Notes under the pieces: generated by a model
Told to the model about the DNA's origin: nothing
The model's input: the letters and a program-made list of their open reading frames with translations, nothing else
The model's database searches: none
Assembly (NCBI RefSeq): GCF_018145655.1
Contig: NZ_JAGSSY010000001.1
Span: forward strand, 542,581 to 606,580
DNA: 64,000 nt
From: Campylobacter anatolicus
GTDB lineage: Bacteria > Campylobacterota > Campylobacteria > Campylobacterales > Campylobacteraceae
Direction: 5' to 3'
Position numbers and translations under genes: made by a program
Shown: piece after piece, positions 38,773 to 48,103 of the stretch
Position numbering within the stretch: the first letter of the stretch is position 1
Layout: every line of letters begins with the position of its first letter

Positions 38773-38946
38773 ATGGATATAAAAGCACAGATCGTAACAC
38801 TTTTATCAAAAGGTGAACCTATGAAGACAGGTGAGATCGCAGTGGCGATAAATGCGGATAAAGCAGTGGTTGAAAAAGCGATAAAACAGCTAAAAGATAG
38901 TGGCGAGGTCATATCTCCAAAGAGATGCTTTTACGCACTAAAGTAG
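38773..38946 (+). CDS. Small winged-helix-like protein
   Basis: 57 codons, GGAGAG 7 bp upstream of ATG. The pattern KAQIVTLLSKGEPMKTGEIA, then VVEKAIKQLKDSGEVISPKRC, reads as helix-turn-helix plus wing, close to small MarR/ArsR-like DNA-binding domains. Ends 4 bp before the next gene, so they are probably one operon. Short enough to be missed by length cut-offs. Function unknown. Confidence 0.7.
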   Translation: MDIKAQIVTLLSKGEPMKTGEIAVAINADKAVVEKAIKQLKDSGEVISPKRCFYALK

Positions 38947-38950
38947 TAAA

Positions 38951-39421
38951 ATGCAAATTTTTGAAGATAAAAAGGGTGCAAAAAGTGGGGCGATATTTGC
39001 TACGCTACTTTTTGTCGCTGGTTTTATAGGTAGCTTTTATTATGAGCTTGGTAACTCCGCGATATTTGCTATGATCGTTGGTGTGTTGTGCGTTGCTTTT
39101 TGTGTTAAGAAAATTTTTCAAGTTAGCTTTTTGCAAGTTATTGATGATGGATTTATCGTGCAAAAAGGTAGCAAGAGTGCGAAGTTTAAATTTAATGATA
39201 TCGAAAAAATCAGCATAAAACTAATAGATAAAAAGAAAAATGCTGAAGTTTTGCTGGTTGAGTTTAAGAAGAATCGCCTTGATAGAGATCTAGTCGATGG
39301 GCTTATACAGCCACTTGGCGAAAGAGATGCTGTGATACTTGATAAATACGAGCTTAATAAGTATGAACTTTCAACTATTTTAATGGACGCTTTGCAAAAA
39401 CAAGCTAATAAAAAGAACTGA
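38951..39421 (+). CDS. Membrane protein with PH-like cytoplasmic domain, unknown function
   Basis: 156 aa. Two close N-terminal helices (about 13-30 and 34-55), then a soluble beta-rich domain of about 100 residues with VIDDGFIVQKGSKSAKFKFN resembling bacterial PH domains, and a charged end. No ribosome-binding site of its own: it follows the small winged-helix gene at 4 bp and may be translationally coupled. Not recognised further. Confidence 0.65.
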   Translation: MQIFEDKKGAKSGAIFATLLFVAGFIGSFYYELGNSAIFAMIVGVLCVAFCVKKIFQVSFLQVIDDGFIVQKGSKSAKFKFNDIEKISIKLIDKKKNAEVLLVEFKKNRLDRDLVDGLIQPLGERDAVILDKYELNKYELSTILMDALQKQANKKN

Positions 39422-39937
39422 AACTAGAAGACTTTACTTTACCTGGCATTTTAGTATTTTTATACCTTCGACTCTTTAACAAATATATTAAAATCCACTG
39501 CCAAAAACGTCAAATACAATACTCATAATATTTATATCTACGAATATTTTGCTATTTGGTGCCAAAAGTCTACCAATGGTCGCTGATGTTTGTCGCATGG
39601 TTGCAAACTAGATCATCAAGCGCTATAAAAAAAGATGAAAATGCCTCAGAAGATTTGGTATAAATGGGTAAAATACGAAATAGTATAAGTTTGCTATATT
39701 TTCCAACTATTAAGCTACTTGCGATATTTATAGCAGGAGATTTGTCGCCAAATTTACTTTAATCTAAGCAAGGTTACTTCAAATAGTAGGCTAGTAACTA
39801 AAAATGAGATATGAAAACCGCTATCATCACTTTGTGCGATATTAGCTTTAAATTTATTGTAATCAAAAATCCTTTCTCATTTTTTCGTAAAAAATAAGAA
39901 TTTTTACTCCTTAAACTAAACATCTATCATATAGTTT
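39422..39937. other. Non-coding decayed region
   Basis: About 515 bp with frequent stops in all frames. Short open pieces are present but none is recognisable. It borders the gene relics that follow, so it is likely decayed coding DNA. Confidence 0.5.
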
Positions 39938-40114
39938 GTGGCATTAGCAGTATTTGGAGCAGAAAAATATGACTGCTCCAAGAGGTATTGTAAGCAGATG
40001 GCTAGCTGTGCAGAGGCGTATCACTATCTTAACAACTGCAACCGCTCAAGTTTTGATCGAGATGGCGATGGTGTGCCGTGCGAAAACGTGTGTAAAGACA
40101 GAAAGAAAAAATGA
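39938..40114 (+). pseudogene. Excalibur calcium-binding domain protein, 5'-truncated
   Basis: 58 codons from a possible GTG at 39938, in frame after a stop. The frame begins VALAVFGAEKYDC, which looks like the end of a signal peptide. It then gives a full Excalibur motif: six cysteines and the calcium loop FDRDGDGVPCE before a terminal VCKDRKKK. Intact relatives in Campylobacter have a complete signal peptide; here no ATG-led start is in frame, so the gene is probably cut at its 5' end. The stop overlaps the next ATG (ATGA). Confidence 0.6.
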
Positions 40115-40170
40115 AAATTTTATATCTACTTTTAGTGTCGTTTTGTTTGGCTTTTGGGCTTGAGGGCAGG
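40111..40170 (+). pseudogene. Clipped secreted-protein gene (signal peptide only)
   Basis: ATG at 40111 starts MKILYLLLVSFCLAFGLEG, a classic signal peptide. It then runs into unrelated phage-derived sequence on the other strand and stops at 40200. The LEG boundary and the Excalibur neighbour suggest a former thermonuclease-like gene; this is a guess. Confidence 0.5.
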
Positions 40171-41011
40171 CCTCTCGTGCCGTTGGCGTGGCGGATGTGA
40201 TATTGTTTAGCGTTTTTAGTAGTGCCTCGCTAGCACTTGCGGCGGTTTATGGTGTTTTACCAAGTGCTATAAAGGACGTAGCAAGAGCGGCTGTCTGCTC
40301 TTTTGTGATGCCGACTTGTTTACCTATGCCTGATATTTCCTTCATTACCTCTACTATCTCTTTTGCTTTGGCGGCATTTTTGTTTGATAGGTGATTTATA
40401 GCATCCATTAATTCACCTGTCTCATCTATGCTTAAACTTAGTATATTTTTTATATCGCCTATACTATCACCTGCCATCTGGGCCGTTACATCAAAGGCTA
40501 CTGCTGTTTTGGCTGCAAGGTCTGTAAATTTCATAAGCTCATTTTTAGATATTCCCATTTGAGCTCCTGCAGCACTTATCTGGGTTAATCCTTCTGCACT
40601 CATAGGGATAGTTGTACTCATTTTAATTAGCTCGTTTGAAAACGCCTTTAACTCTTCAGTGCTATCAAAATCCACAACCTTTTTAACGTCTGCCATTGCA
40701 CTTTCAAAATCCATCGCTGATTTTATTGGGGCTGACAATACCGCCACGCTACCAACGGCAGCTATTATCTCGCCTTTTAAATTTGCGATCTGCTCTTTTG
40801 CCTTTGACATATCTAGCTCTAGCTTTGTGCTGACGGCTTTTTTTATACTATCTTTTAACTCAATTGCACCTTTTTTATACGCTTTTATTGCTGTTGGGAT
40901 GGTGTTTTGTAGGTTTTGGCTTAAGTCTTTACTCTGTCTATTTATAGCCGCCATCGCTTTGTTAAAGTCGCTTAAGTCCATACCAAATGTTAAAGTTGCT
41001 TTTCTTGCCAT
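40168..41011 (-). pseudogene. Front part of a Mu-type phage tail tape-measure protein
   Basis: From ATG 41011 the protein begins MARKATLTFGMDLSDFNKAM and continues with a helical, coiled-coil region. It also has the conserved tape-measure block ESAMADVKKVVDF, AAGAQMGISKNELMKFTDLA and KEQTAALATSFIALGKTP. A TAA at 40247 (probably a former GAA) interrupts it; the same frame goes on with TAASASEALLKTLNNITSA until about 40170, where unrelated DNA begins. Intact tape-measure proteins are far longer, so this is a remnant of a prophage. Confidence 0.8.
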
Positions 41012-41140
41012 CTGCTTAGCTCCTTAGTTTTTTTACAATCGCGAAGTCTTTAACTATCGCTTTGCTAGGTTTATTATATTAAGTCCGTTTTTATTTTATT
41101 GTATTAAAATTTAAGCGAGTTTAAATACAAGGGAGCTAAA

Positions 41141-41599
41141 ATGAATGGTATATTGACCGGCTTAATACTTGGGTTTAGCTATATTTTTATGACTATTTTG
41201 GCTTTTTGTATCCTTGCTTTGGCTTATGAGTTTTGGTATATAGCTTTGCTTTTAGTTGTGATAGCGTTTTTTAAATTTAAAGGCGTTAGCTTTTTAGCGA
41301 TATTTGGCGGATTAATTGGTGTTGCTATCTTGCTTTTTGGTGTAATGTTTTTTGCGTTTTTGGTGCAGAGATACCCTGTATTTAGCCTTTGCTTGTTTGC
41401 TTTGTTTGCTCTGTTTGCTCTGTTTTTGCTGTTTAAAAGTCACGATAGGACAGATATTTTTACTATTTTACTATTTGGAGCGTGGTTTTTAGCATTTTAC
41501 TTTATATCAGATCTACTTTTAGCTTTATTTGTCTGCTGCGTGATAGCACTTATTTTTAGTATGTTTTATAATGACAAAGTGCTAAATAGGGATTTTTAA
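41141..41599 (+). CDS. Small polytopic membrane protein, unknown
   Basis: 152 aa, almost entirely hydrophobic with about five membrane helices. Contains an LFALFALFALF run from a short DNA repeat (TTTGCTCTG units). GGGAG precedes the ATG. No family recognised. It stands among phage and IS relics, so it may be accessory cargo. The following 270 bp (41600-41870) hold a 70-codon frame on the - strand that I do not recognise. Confidence 0.5.
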   Translation: MNGILTGLILGFSYIFMTILAFCILALAYEFWYIALLLVVIAFFKFKGVSFLAIFGGLIGVAILLFGVMFFAFLVQRYPVFSLCLFALFALFALFLLFKSHDRTDIFTILLFGAWFLAFYFISDLLLALFVCCVIALIFSMFYNDKVLNRDF

Positions 41600-41870
41600 G
41601 CCCTATTGCAAACCAATACAGACCATAATCACTCCCTAAGTAATTACTCCGCACTCTTATGCATAAATTGTCTAAATTTGAAAAATCCACCTGCGTCTCT
41701 TTAAGACCATTAGCGACTGGCTTTGTTGCATTTGGCTCGCATATTGAAAAAAACAAGCTCTGCTCCAAATCTTAAAAGTCTATCTTTGTGTGTAAGCACA
41801 AGCCTTTTACTTTGCTATCTAGGATTAAATTTAAGCTTTGTTAGATCTTTTTTATAGTAATTTATTCTAG

Positions 41871-42073
41871 GTCGTAAGAGCTTACACGTACATAAGCGAT
41901 TGCTTTTAAATCATCAATGCGAAAGATAATATTGTGGTTAATGTTTTAAGTCTCAAGCTTATATCTACGCTCGCTGCCACGAGTAAACTCGTCTGGCTTT
42001 AATAGACCATCTTATCTCAGTTTATAGGCGTCTAAATGCTAACTCCGAGTGCTTTACTGGACTTGTTAGATAG
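41871..42073 (-). pseudogene. IS607-type serine recombinase (OrfA) relic
   Basis: Pieces of an IS607 OrfA read in order on the - strand. SNKSSKALGVSI is the MerR-like helix-turn-helix, and a stop follows. DGLLKPDEFTRGSERRYKLE comes next after a one-base deletion, then a stop, then NINHNIIFRIDDLKAIAYVR and VSSYD with the catalytic-serine motif YVRVSS. At least two stops and one frameshift; the catalytic domain and OrfB/TnpB are missing. Confidence 0.75.
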
Positions 42074-42201
42074 TATAGTAATTTATTAATAAATGCAAGT
42101 ATAACAAATTCTAAGTTTTAAGGTCAACATAAATATATAAAAAGTTATATGAGTTCAATAAGGAAATATATATATAGCAATGCTAAAAATTAAACGAAAT
42201 A

Positions 42202-43497
42202 TCAGGAAAAAAGACAAGCTTCAACGATATTTTTATCGCTAAATGGGTATTTTACGCCTTTGATTTCTTGATACTCTTCATCCCCTTTACCCAGTATTAC
42301 AAGTGCCGCACCAGCCCCAAGTTCACGCACCTTGCTTAATCCAAGCTCTATAGCCTTTTTGCGGTCAACCTCACGTACCACGCTCTTATTTATATCCATA
42401 CCAGCACAAATTTCATCTATAATCGTCTCTGGCTCTTCACTGCGTGGATTATCGCTCGTTACTATACAAAAATTCGCATAACGCTGTGCAATAGCTCCCA
42501 TTTTAGGACGCTTCGTGTTATCTCTATCACCACCTGCACCAAAAACAACGACCAAATTTAAATGTCGCAAAGCATTTAGCACTTTTTCAATACCATCAGG
42601 CGTATGTGCAAAATCTACTATCACAAGTGGGTCTCCACTAACGACTTCAACGCGTCCAGCCACACCACTAAACTCACTAATAGCTGTGGATATATCGCTA
42701 TTTGAAGCGTTTGTAAGTAACTTTATCGCGGCGATAGTAGCTATGAGATTATATAGATTAAACTCACCTTGAAGCGATGAGCTAAGCTCCACATCTCCAT
42801 TTGGCGTCTTTACAACCGCATCTATACCACCTTTAAGTCCATAAGCAATAGGTGTAAAAGTCGCGTATTTGCTAAGCGAATACGTATAAGCGTTCTTGGC
42901 GTTAAATTTTAGCCCACCATTATCATCAATATTTATGAGTTTTAAGCCTTCATCACTAAAAAAGCTTGATTTTACACGGGCATACTCATCCATGCTTTTG
43001 TGATAATCAAGATGATCTTGCGTTAAATTTGTAAAAATTTTAAGGGCAAACTTAAGCCCTTCTATGCGATTTTGTGCGATTGCGTGAGAGCTAACCTCCA
43101 TAATGAAAAATTTGCATTTTTGCTCACTTGCTACTTTTAAATACCCAAGAGTCTGCAAAATAGGACTGGTCGTAAGAGCCTTTTCATCGATGCGTTTGCC
43201 ATTTATAAATGCTCCACGAGTTCCGCTAAGCCCACAGCCAAAGCCTAAATTTAAAAGTGCCGAGCATATCGCAGCAGCGGTCGTTGTCTTGCCATTTGTT
43301 CCAGTTATGCCTACTATCTTTATATTTTCGTCAATATTTAAGATCTTTTTACACTCATCAATACTAATAAGCCTTGCACCACGCTCACGAGCCACTTCCC
43401 AAAATGCAGAATTTGCCGACATTTTTATGAATAAACAACCGTTCTCACACTCGTTTGAGTTATCAGTCACAAAGCCATTTTCAATGTAAATTTTCAT
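42202..43497 (-). CDS. murE: UDP-MurNAc-tripeptide (meso-diaminopimelate) synthetase MurE
   Basis: 431 aa. Adds meso-diaminopimelate to UDP-MurNAc-Ala-Glu. ATP loop GITGTNGKTTTAAAI, ribose/Mg contacts FTNLTQDHLDYHKSMDEYA, and the mDAP-selecting DNPRSEEPE motif. Shorter than the E. coli enzyme, as usual in Campylobacter. Its start lies inside the preceding gene (17-bp overlap). Order murE, small protein, nfu-like gene matches C. jejuni. Confidence 0.96.
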   Translation of the reverse strand: MKIYIENGFVTDNSNECENGCLFIKMSANSAFWEVARERGARLISIDECKKILNIDENIKIVGITGTNGKTTTAAAICSALLNLGFGCGLSGTRGAFINGKRIDEKALTTSPILQTLGYLKVASEQKCKFFIMEVSSHAIAQNRIEGLKFALKIFTNLTQDHLDYHKSMDEYARVKSSFFSDEGLKLINIDDNGGLKFNAKNAYTYSLSKYATFTPIAYGLKGGIDAVVKTPNGDVELSSSLQGEFNLYNLIATIAAIKLLTNASNSDISTAISEFSGVAGRVEVVSGDPLVIVDFAHTPDGIEKVLNALRHLNLVVVFGAGGDRDNTKRPKMGAIAQRYANFCIVTSDNPRSEEPETIIDEICAGMDINKSVVREVDRKKAIELGLSKVRELGAGAALVILGKGDEEYQEIKGVKYPFSDKNIVEACLFS

Positions 43498-44035
43498 CGC
43501 TACGTCTCTTTTGTATCTCTTTTAAAAGCATATCTATCCGCTCATCACCGCTAAACATTACAGCTGCACTCTCTAAATAGTTCATACTCATTTCAAGGAA
43601 GTTATTTTTTATCAAATCTTGCAAAAATTCTAAAAAATCATCCTTTTTTGAGATCATAACTCTAGTTGAAAACATAATATTTTCAAACACGCGTTTAAAA
43701 CTACCCTCGTGCGCAACGGCACGCTTAAAATCCTCATAACTTATAGCATCTTGCTCTTCAATCTCGGTATCTATATAAAACTTAGACTCCAAAATCTCTA
43801 AAATTTCATCCAAATTTGTATCTATTTCGCCGAATTTATCCTTGTTTAAAAAATATTCAAAGAGCGTTCTTGCCTCTTCTGGACTATCCTGTGCGAGAGA
43901 GCAAATCTGTATGAAAAATAGCAAATTTCGATCTTTACTGCTCTCGTAGGCAAGTGAAAAATATAGCATCGCGTCATTAAATTTTGCTTTTTTAAAATTT
44001 TTTATGCCAAGTCTTTTATATTCTATCGATGTCAA
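43481..44035 (-). CDS. Conserved small protein (Cj1640-like), unknown
   Basis: 184 aa from a TTG at 44035, with GGAGAAG five bases upstream; no ATG is available until much later. Helical, with a TPR-like opening (GIKNFKKAKFNDAMLYFSLA). Sits between nfu and murE with overlaps on both sides, so it is tightly co-translated. Function unknown. Confidence 0.75.
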   Translation of the reverse strand: MTSIEYKRLGIKNFKKAKFNDAMLYFSLAYESSKDRNLLFFIQICSLAQDSPEEARTLFEYFLNKDKFGEIDTNLDEILEILESKFYIDTEIEEQDAISYEDFKRAVAHEGSFKRVFENIMFSTRVMISKKDDFLEFLQDLIKNNFLEMSMNYLESAAVMFSGDERIDMLLKEIQKRRSDENLH

Positions 44036-44291
44036 ATTCTTCTCCGAGCGGGATATTTATTACCTCAAGCTCTGGGTGTATATCGATGCGAAGTTGGCGT
44101 TCGATGCCGTATTTTAATGTCGCTCCACTCGCCGCACATCCATGGCAATGTCCAGTAAGACGCAGATATACTTTACCATTTTTAATGCCGAGCAACTCCA
44201 TACCACCACCGTCATTTTCAAGCATAGGAAGAACTTTTTGTAAGCTTAAAGCAATAGGCTTTAAAAGCTCATCATCACTAAATGGTATCAT
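44016..44291 (-). CDS. Nfu-type iron-sulfur scaffold protein
   Basis: 91 aa, a NifU C-terminal (Nfu) domain: LENDGGGMELLGIKNGKVYL and the CxxC cluster motif in GHCHGCAASGATLKYGIE. It carries Fe-S clusters to client proteins, of which this window has many. The IPLGEEFDIDRI tail overlaps the next gene by 20 bp. Confidence 0.9.
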   Translation of the reverse strand: MIPFSDDELLKPIALSLQKVLPMLENDGGGMELLGIKNGKVYLRLTGHCHGCAASGATLKYGIERQLRIDIHPELEVINIPLGEEFDIDRI

Positions 44292-44346
44292 TTTTATCCT
44301 TTTTTGTTTTTATTATACTATTTTTCGTGAAATTAATATTTAAATT

Positions 44347-44850
44347 TTAATTTTTTATTGCAAATTTTATTAAATTCGGCTTAGCGATACGAGCGTAATC
44401 ACTTGCATTTAAAACAATAGAGCGATCAAGCAATCCTGCGTTAAAAGCGATCTCTTCAAAACGCTCAAAAAGATATGGATCACAAACGAGTTTTAACTCA
44501 TCGTGAAAACTAAATGGCGGTACCGAACCGATAACACAATCAGTAAATTCGCTCACCTCTGACGGACTTGACAAAGATGCTTTTAAGCCACCAAGCTCAT
44601 CACAAAGTGCATTTAAATCAGCTCTATAATCAGCTGGTAAAACGGCTAAAATATGAATTTTTTGTTTTACTATGTCTTTTTGTACACCTTTAATAGTGCA
44701 AACTAAAGCTTTTGCACCCTGTCCTACATGTGTGCCACGTAAGGCAGCCACGCTCTGTGAAGTCCCTGCAGCTTCGTGATTTATAACACGAAATCTAGCA
44801 CAATGCTGAGTTAACATCATATTTATCTTATTAAAGATTTGTTCTGACAT
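44347..44850 (-). CDS. YbaK / aminoacyl-tRNA deacylase-domain protein
   Basis: 167 aa with the YbaK fold: GTSQSVAALRGTHVGQGAKA and the conserved IGSVPPFSF loop. Members hydrolyse mischarged tRNAs (YbaK acts on Cys-tRNA(Pro)). Stand-alone gene with GGTGATAT before ATG. The exact substrate is not certain. Confidence 0.85.
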   Translation of the reverse strand: MSEQIFNKINMMLTQHCARFRVINHEAAGTSQSVAALRGTHVGQGAKALVCTIKGVQKDIVKQKIHILAVLPADYRADLNALCDELGGLKASLSSPSEVSEFTDCVIGSVPPFSFHDELKLVCDPYLFERFEEIAFNAGLLDRSIVLNASDYARIAKPNLIKFAIKN

Positions 44851-44934
44851 ATATCACCTTAAATTTAATTTGAAAAATTATACAGCAAAAATTTAAAAAA
44901 TAAAAATTTAAAAAGAGTTTTAAGAAGAAGGAGC

Positions 44935-44952
44935 AGAGAGCCTAAGCTCTCT
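44935..44952 (-). terminator. Hairpin at the end of the alpha operon
   Basis: AGAGAGC / GCTCTCT with a 4-nt loop, just after the rplQ stop on the - strand; the following tract is T-rich but broken, so termination may be partial. Confidence 0.55.
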
Positions 44953-44957
44953 AAATA

Positions 44958-45314
44958 TTATTCGCTAACTAGCTCGATATAGGCCATTTCTGCAGCATCA
45001 CCGCGACGGATACGAGTTTTGACTATTCTTGTATATCCGCCATTGCGTTCTTTAAATTTAGGTGCGATCTGAGTAACTAGCTTGTTTGTACTCTCTTTGT
45101 CTTGCAAAGCAGCAAAAACTGCTCTGTGGGCATTAAAGTCGCCCTTTCTTGCTCTTGTAATAAGCTTTTCAACGTAACCTCTAAGCTCTTTTGCCTTTGG
45201 CAAAGTCGTCTCTATCTTCTCGCTTTTAATGATTGCAATTGCTAAATTTTTAAGCAATGCAGAGCGATGAGATGACGTTCTACCAAGTTTGCGATATCCG
45301 TGTTTATGTCTCAT
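44958..45314 (-). CDS. rplQ: 50S ribosomal protein L17
   Basis: 118 aa, starting [20 protein letters not shown], the diagnostic L17 N-terminus, with GRTSSHR and [13 protein letters not shown] near the C-terminus. Last gene of the long ribosomal transcript, 12 bp after rpoA. It lies at the polypeptide exit side of the large subunit. Confidence 0.98.
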   Translation of the reverse strand: MRHKHGYRKLGRTSSHRSALLKNLAIAIIKSEKIETTLPKAKELRGYVEKLITRARKGDFNAHRAVFAALQDKESTNKLVTQIAPKFKERNGGYTRIVKTRIRRGDAAEMAYIELVSE

Positions 45315-45326
45315 TTATTGTCCTTT

Positions 45327-46337
45327 TTATGCATCCATTTGCGATTTTAGTTCAGCTATTTTTTTCTTAAGCTGATCTTTGCTGTCCTTTAACACATCGC
45401 CACCAACTGGATAGCCGATTTCTTCCATAACAGCTTTTATCTCTTCAAGAGATTTTTTGCCAAGATTTTTAAGCTCTTTTAACTCGTTTTCATCCATAAG
45501 TGCCAATTCACCAATAAATCTAATCTCCGCCTTATCAAGACAGTTAAAGCTCCTTGCACTTAAATTTAGCTCCTCTACACTAGCCAAAAGCTTTGAATAC
45601 TCACTATTTGTGCTTGTACTAGCTATAGGTGCATTTACATCTATATCTAAAACACCCTTAAATACTGACATCTGCTGATACATCGCCTCGAGACAATGTT
45701 TAAATGCCTCAATTGGACCAACCTGTCCGTCAGTAGTTATAGTAAATACGATCTTTTCATAGTCTGGATTGTCTTCAACCAAGACATTTTCAATGTCATA
45801 TACTGCTTTTTTAACGGGCGTAAAAAACGCATCAAGTGCGATATAATCATCTTCAATCTCTTCACGTATCTCTTCGCTAGGCACATATCCAATGCCTTTT
45901 TGAATGATAACTGAAAATTTAAGCTCAGCATCTTCATTTATAGTAGCAAGATATGCATCAGGATTAACAATCTGGACTATATCATTATTTAAATCTGCAC
46001 CTGTTATCTCTTTTGGTCCTTTAAAACTATACTCAATAACCTCACGTTCACTATCATTTTTAAGCTTAAAACGAATCTTTTTTAAATTTATAATAAAAAA
46101 TGCAACATCTTCTAGCATGCCACGCATACTATCAAATTCGTGGCTAACACCCTCTATCTTCACACCAGTTGGTGCAAAACCAACTGTACTTGTATAAAGT
46201 AGTCTGCGTAGCGGGTGTGCTAGGGTTACAGCATAACCAGTCTCAAATGGATATGCTGTTATACGAGCTACATTTTCGCTAATGCTCTGCACTAAAATTT
46301 CTGTCGGCATATAAGCTGATGTAGTAATTTTTCTCAT
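45327..46337 (-). CDS. rpoA: RNA polymerase alpha subunit
   Basis: 336 aa. N-terminal dimerisation domain ([25 protein letters not shown]) and C-terminal DNA/activator-binding domain with [20 protein letters not shown] and [19 protein letters not shown] precedes the start. Sits between rpsD and rplQ, the standard alpha-operon place. Confidence 0.98.
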   Translation of the reverse strand: MRKITTSAYMPTEILVQSISENVARITAYPFETGYAVTLAHPLRRLLYTSTVGFAPTGVKIEGVSHEFDSMRGMLEDVAFFIINLKKIRFKLKNDSEREVIEYSFKGPKEITGADLNNDIVQIVNPDAYLATINEDAELKFSVIIQKGIGYVPSEEIREEIEDDYIALDAFFTPVKKAVYDIENVLVEDNPDYEKIVFTITTDGQVGPIEAFKHCLEAMYQQMSVFKGVLDIDVNAPIASTSTNSEYSKLLASVEELNLSARSFNCLDKAEIRFIGELALMDENELKELKNLGKKSLEEIKAVMEEIGYPVGGDVLKDSKDQLKKKIAELKSQMDA

Positions 46338-46351
46338 CGTTATACCCTCTA

Positions 46352-46978
46352 TTATTTTGAGTAAAGCTCTACTATAAATCTTTCCTCTACTGGAATGACA
46401 ACCTCTTCTCTCTCTGGGTTTCTAGTGAAAATTCCAAATTTTTTATCTTTTTCAACATCAACCCAGCCGACGATACCTGTTTGTGCTGTTAGCTCTATCG
46501 CACGGATGATCTGTGGGTTATTTTTTGATTTTTCGGCAATCTCTATCTTTTGTCCTGGCTCAACTCTGTAAGATGGGATATCTACTCTCTTACCATTTAC
46601 AAGAATGTGCCCGTGAGTTACAAGCTGACGTGCAAAACGGCGAGTTGTTGCAAACCCCATTCTATAAACTACGTTATCAAGTCTTTGCTCTAGTAGTTGA
46701 ACTAGCAATGCACCAGTATTGCCCTCTCTACGTGCTGCTTCAGCAAATAGATGTCTAAACTGCTTCTCACTAATACCATACATAAATTTAGCTTTTTGCT
46801 TCTCGCGAAGTTGTAAACCATACTCGCTTATTTTTGCTCTTCTTTGTCCGTGTTGTCCTGGAGCATACGGGCGTTTATCTAACGCACTCTTACCAGCTAA
46901 TCTTCTCTCGCCTTTAAGAGCAAGAGAAACACCAAGACGTCTTTCTAATTTTTCAACAGGTCCTCTATATCTAGCCAT
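46352..46978 (-). CDS. rpsD: 30S ribosomal protein S4
   Basis: 208 aa. S4 RNA-binding core with [20 protein letters not shown] and the S4 motif [20 protein letters not shown]. Starts 25 bp after rpsK. S4 nucleates small-subunit assembly and represses its own operon in other bacteria; no clear leader for that is seen here. Confidence 0.98.
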   Translation of the reverse strand: MARYRGPVEKLERRLGVSLALKGERRLAGKSALDKRPYAPGQHGQRRAKISEYGLQLREKQKAKFMYGISEKQFRHLFAEAARREGNTGALLVQLLEQRLDNVVYRMGFATTRRFARQLVTHGHILVNGKRVDIPSYRVEPGQKIEIAEKSKNNPQIIRAIELTAQTGIVGWVDVEKDKKFGIFTRNPEREEVVIPVEERFIVELYSK

Positions 46979-47003
46979 AATAATTTCTCCTAATTTCTAT
47001 ATC

Positions 47004-47396
47004 TTAGACGCGGCGGCGTTTTGGTGGTCTGCAACCATTATGTGCAAGTGGAGTTATATCTTTAAAGAAAGTTACTTTAATGCCCTCTACTGCTCCTACG
47101 CTCTTAACTGCTGTCTCGCGTCCGCTACCTGGACCTTGAACTTTTATGCCAACCTCTTTTATACCATGCTCTTTTGCTTTGCTTAGTGCATCTTCTACGG
47201 CTTGTTGAGCTGCATAAGGAGTTGATTTTTTACTACCTTTAAATCCAAGACCACCAGCACTACTCCACGCAATAGCATTCCCCATTTCATCGGTAACTGT
47301 TACCATTGTATTGTTAAACGTTGCACTTATATATACGATACCTTTGGCTATACTTTTTTTAACAACTTTTTTCTTAACGATTTTTCTTTTTGCCAT
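47004..47396 (-). CDS. rpsK: 30S ribosomal protein S11
   Basis: 130 aa with a lysine-rich N-terminus ([13 protein letters not shown]), [20 protein letters not shown], and the C-terminal [12 protein letters not shown] typical of S11. It lies 12 bp after rpsM, in the usual S13-S11-S4 order. Confidence 0.98.
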   Translation of the reverse strand: MAKRKIVKKKVVKKSIAKGIVYISATFNNTMVTVTDEMGNAIAWSSAGGLGFKGSKKSTPYAAQQAVEDALSKAKEHGIKEVGIKVQGPGSGRETAVKSVGAVEGIKVTFFKDITPLAHNGCRPPKRRRV

Positions 47397-47408
47397 TGTC
47401 TATCCTTA

Positions 47409-47777
47409 CTACTTCGTTGCTGCACCGACAGTTTTACGCTTGCCTTTGCGGGTTCTAGCGTTTGTCTTTGTCTTTTGACCACGAACTGGCAGACCTTTTC
47501 TATGGCGAAGACCACGATATGAACCTAAATCCATAAGTGCTTTTATATCCATAGCAACTTGCTTTCTAAGATCGCCCTCAACTACGTGATGCTCTTGGAT
47601 CTCCTTGCGAATAGCCGCAGCCTCATCTTCACTTAGCTCATATACTCTTTTATCATATGAGATACCAGCAGCGTCAAGAATTTGACGTGATTTGTAAAGA
47701 CCTATACCATAGATGTATGTTAGCCCATACTCTATTCTCTTTTTATTTGGTAAATCTACACCTGCAATACGTGCCAT
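47409..47777 (-). CDS. rpsM: 30S ribosomal protein S13
   Basis: 122 aa. [20 protein letters not shown] start, central [20 protein letters not shown] and C-terminal [11 protein letters not shown]. Contacts the head of the 30S subunit and the P-site tRNA. Three bases separate it from rpmJ. Confidence 0.98.
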   Translation of the reverse strand: MARIAGVDLPNKKRIEYGLTYIYGIGLYKSRQILDAAGISYDKRVYELSEDEAAAIRKEIQEHHVVEGDLRKQVAMDIKALMDLGSYRGLRHRKGLPVRGQKTKTNARTRKGKRKTVGAATK

Positions 47778-47780
47778 GCC

Positions 47781-47894
47781 TTATCCTTGTCTTTGCTTAT
47801 GTTTTGGATTCTCGCAGATAACACGAATGATACCGCTACGTTTGACAATCTTGCACTTGTCACACATCTTCTTTACAGAAGGACGAACTTTCAT
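47781..47894 (-). CDS. rpmJ: 50S ribosomal protein L36 (zinc-binding form)
   Basis: 37 aa, too short for most ORF filters. [20 protein letters not shown], then [12 protein letters not shown]: Cys11, Cys14, Cys27 and His32 form the zinc ribbon of C+ L36. Starts with GGAG upstream. A 209-bp gap with three hairpins separates it from infA. Confidence 0.97.
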   Translation of the reverse strand: MKVRPSVKKMCDKCKIVKRSGIIRVICENPKHKQRQG

Positions 47895-47937
47895 CTTAGT
47901 CTCCTAAAAATTTATTCCACTTTTTAGAGGCTGCATA

Positions 47938-48048
47938 GGTTTAAAGAATAAATTTAAACCAACTATTTTCAAAATAAAGTGGGGAACTTTGAAAATAATT
48001 CTTCCTACAGCTTGTTGCAAAGCTTGGATTTTACCCAAATCAAGCTTT
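47938..48048 (-). repeat. Three hairpins in the infA-rpmJ spacer
   Basis: Three inverted repeats in a row: GGTTTAAA/TTTAAACC (47938-47960), TATTTTCAAA/TTTGAAAATA (47964-47997), and a 12-bp stem with one bulged G, AAAGCTTG/CAAGCTTT plus ATTT/AAAT (48019-48048). No ORF in the 209-bp gap. Confidence 0.7.
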
Positions 48049-48103
48049 AAATTTACTTAGTACAAAATTTGCTTTCGTACAACAGCCATTTTATCAGCCA
48101 AAT

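Noticed and set aside
39954..40163. + strand frame overlapping the Excalibur fragment
   Set aside because: The neighbouring frame carries the six-cysteine/DRDGDG motif; this one has none.
41390..41435. Short TTTGCTCTG tandem units
   Set aside because: Only about three imperfect units encoding LFALFALF inside a membrane helix; not a CRISPR or regulatory array.
46719..47186. 155-codon + strand frame across rpsD and rpsK
   Set aside because: Antisense to two certain ribosomal genes; cysteine-rich composition without family features.
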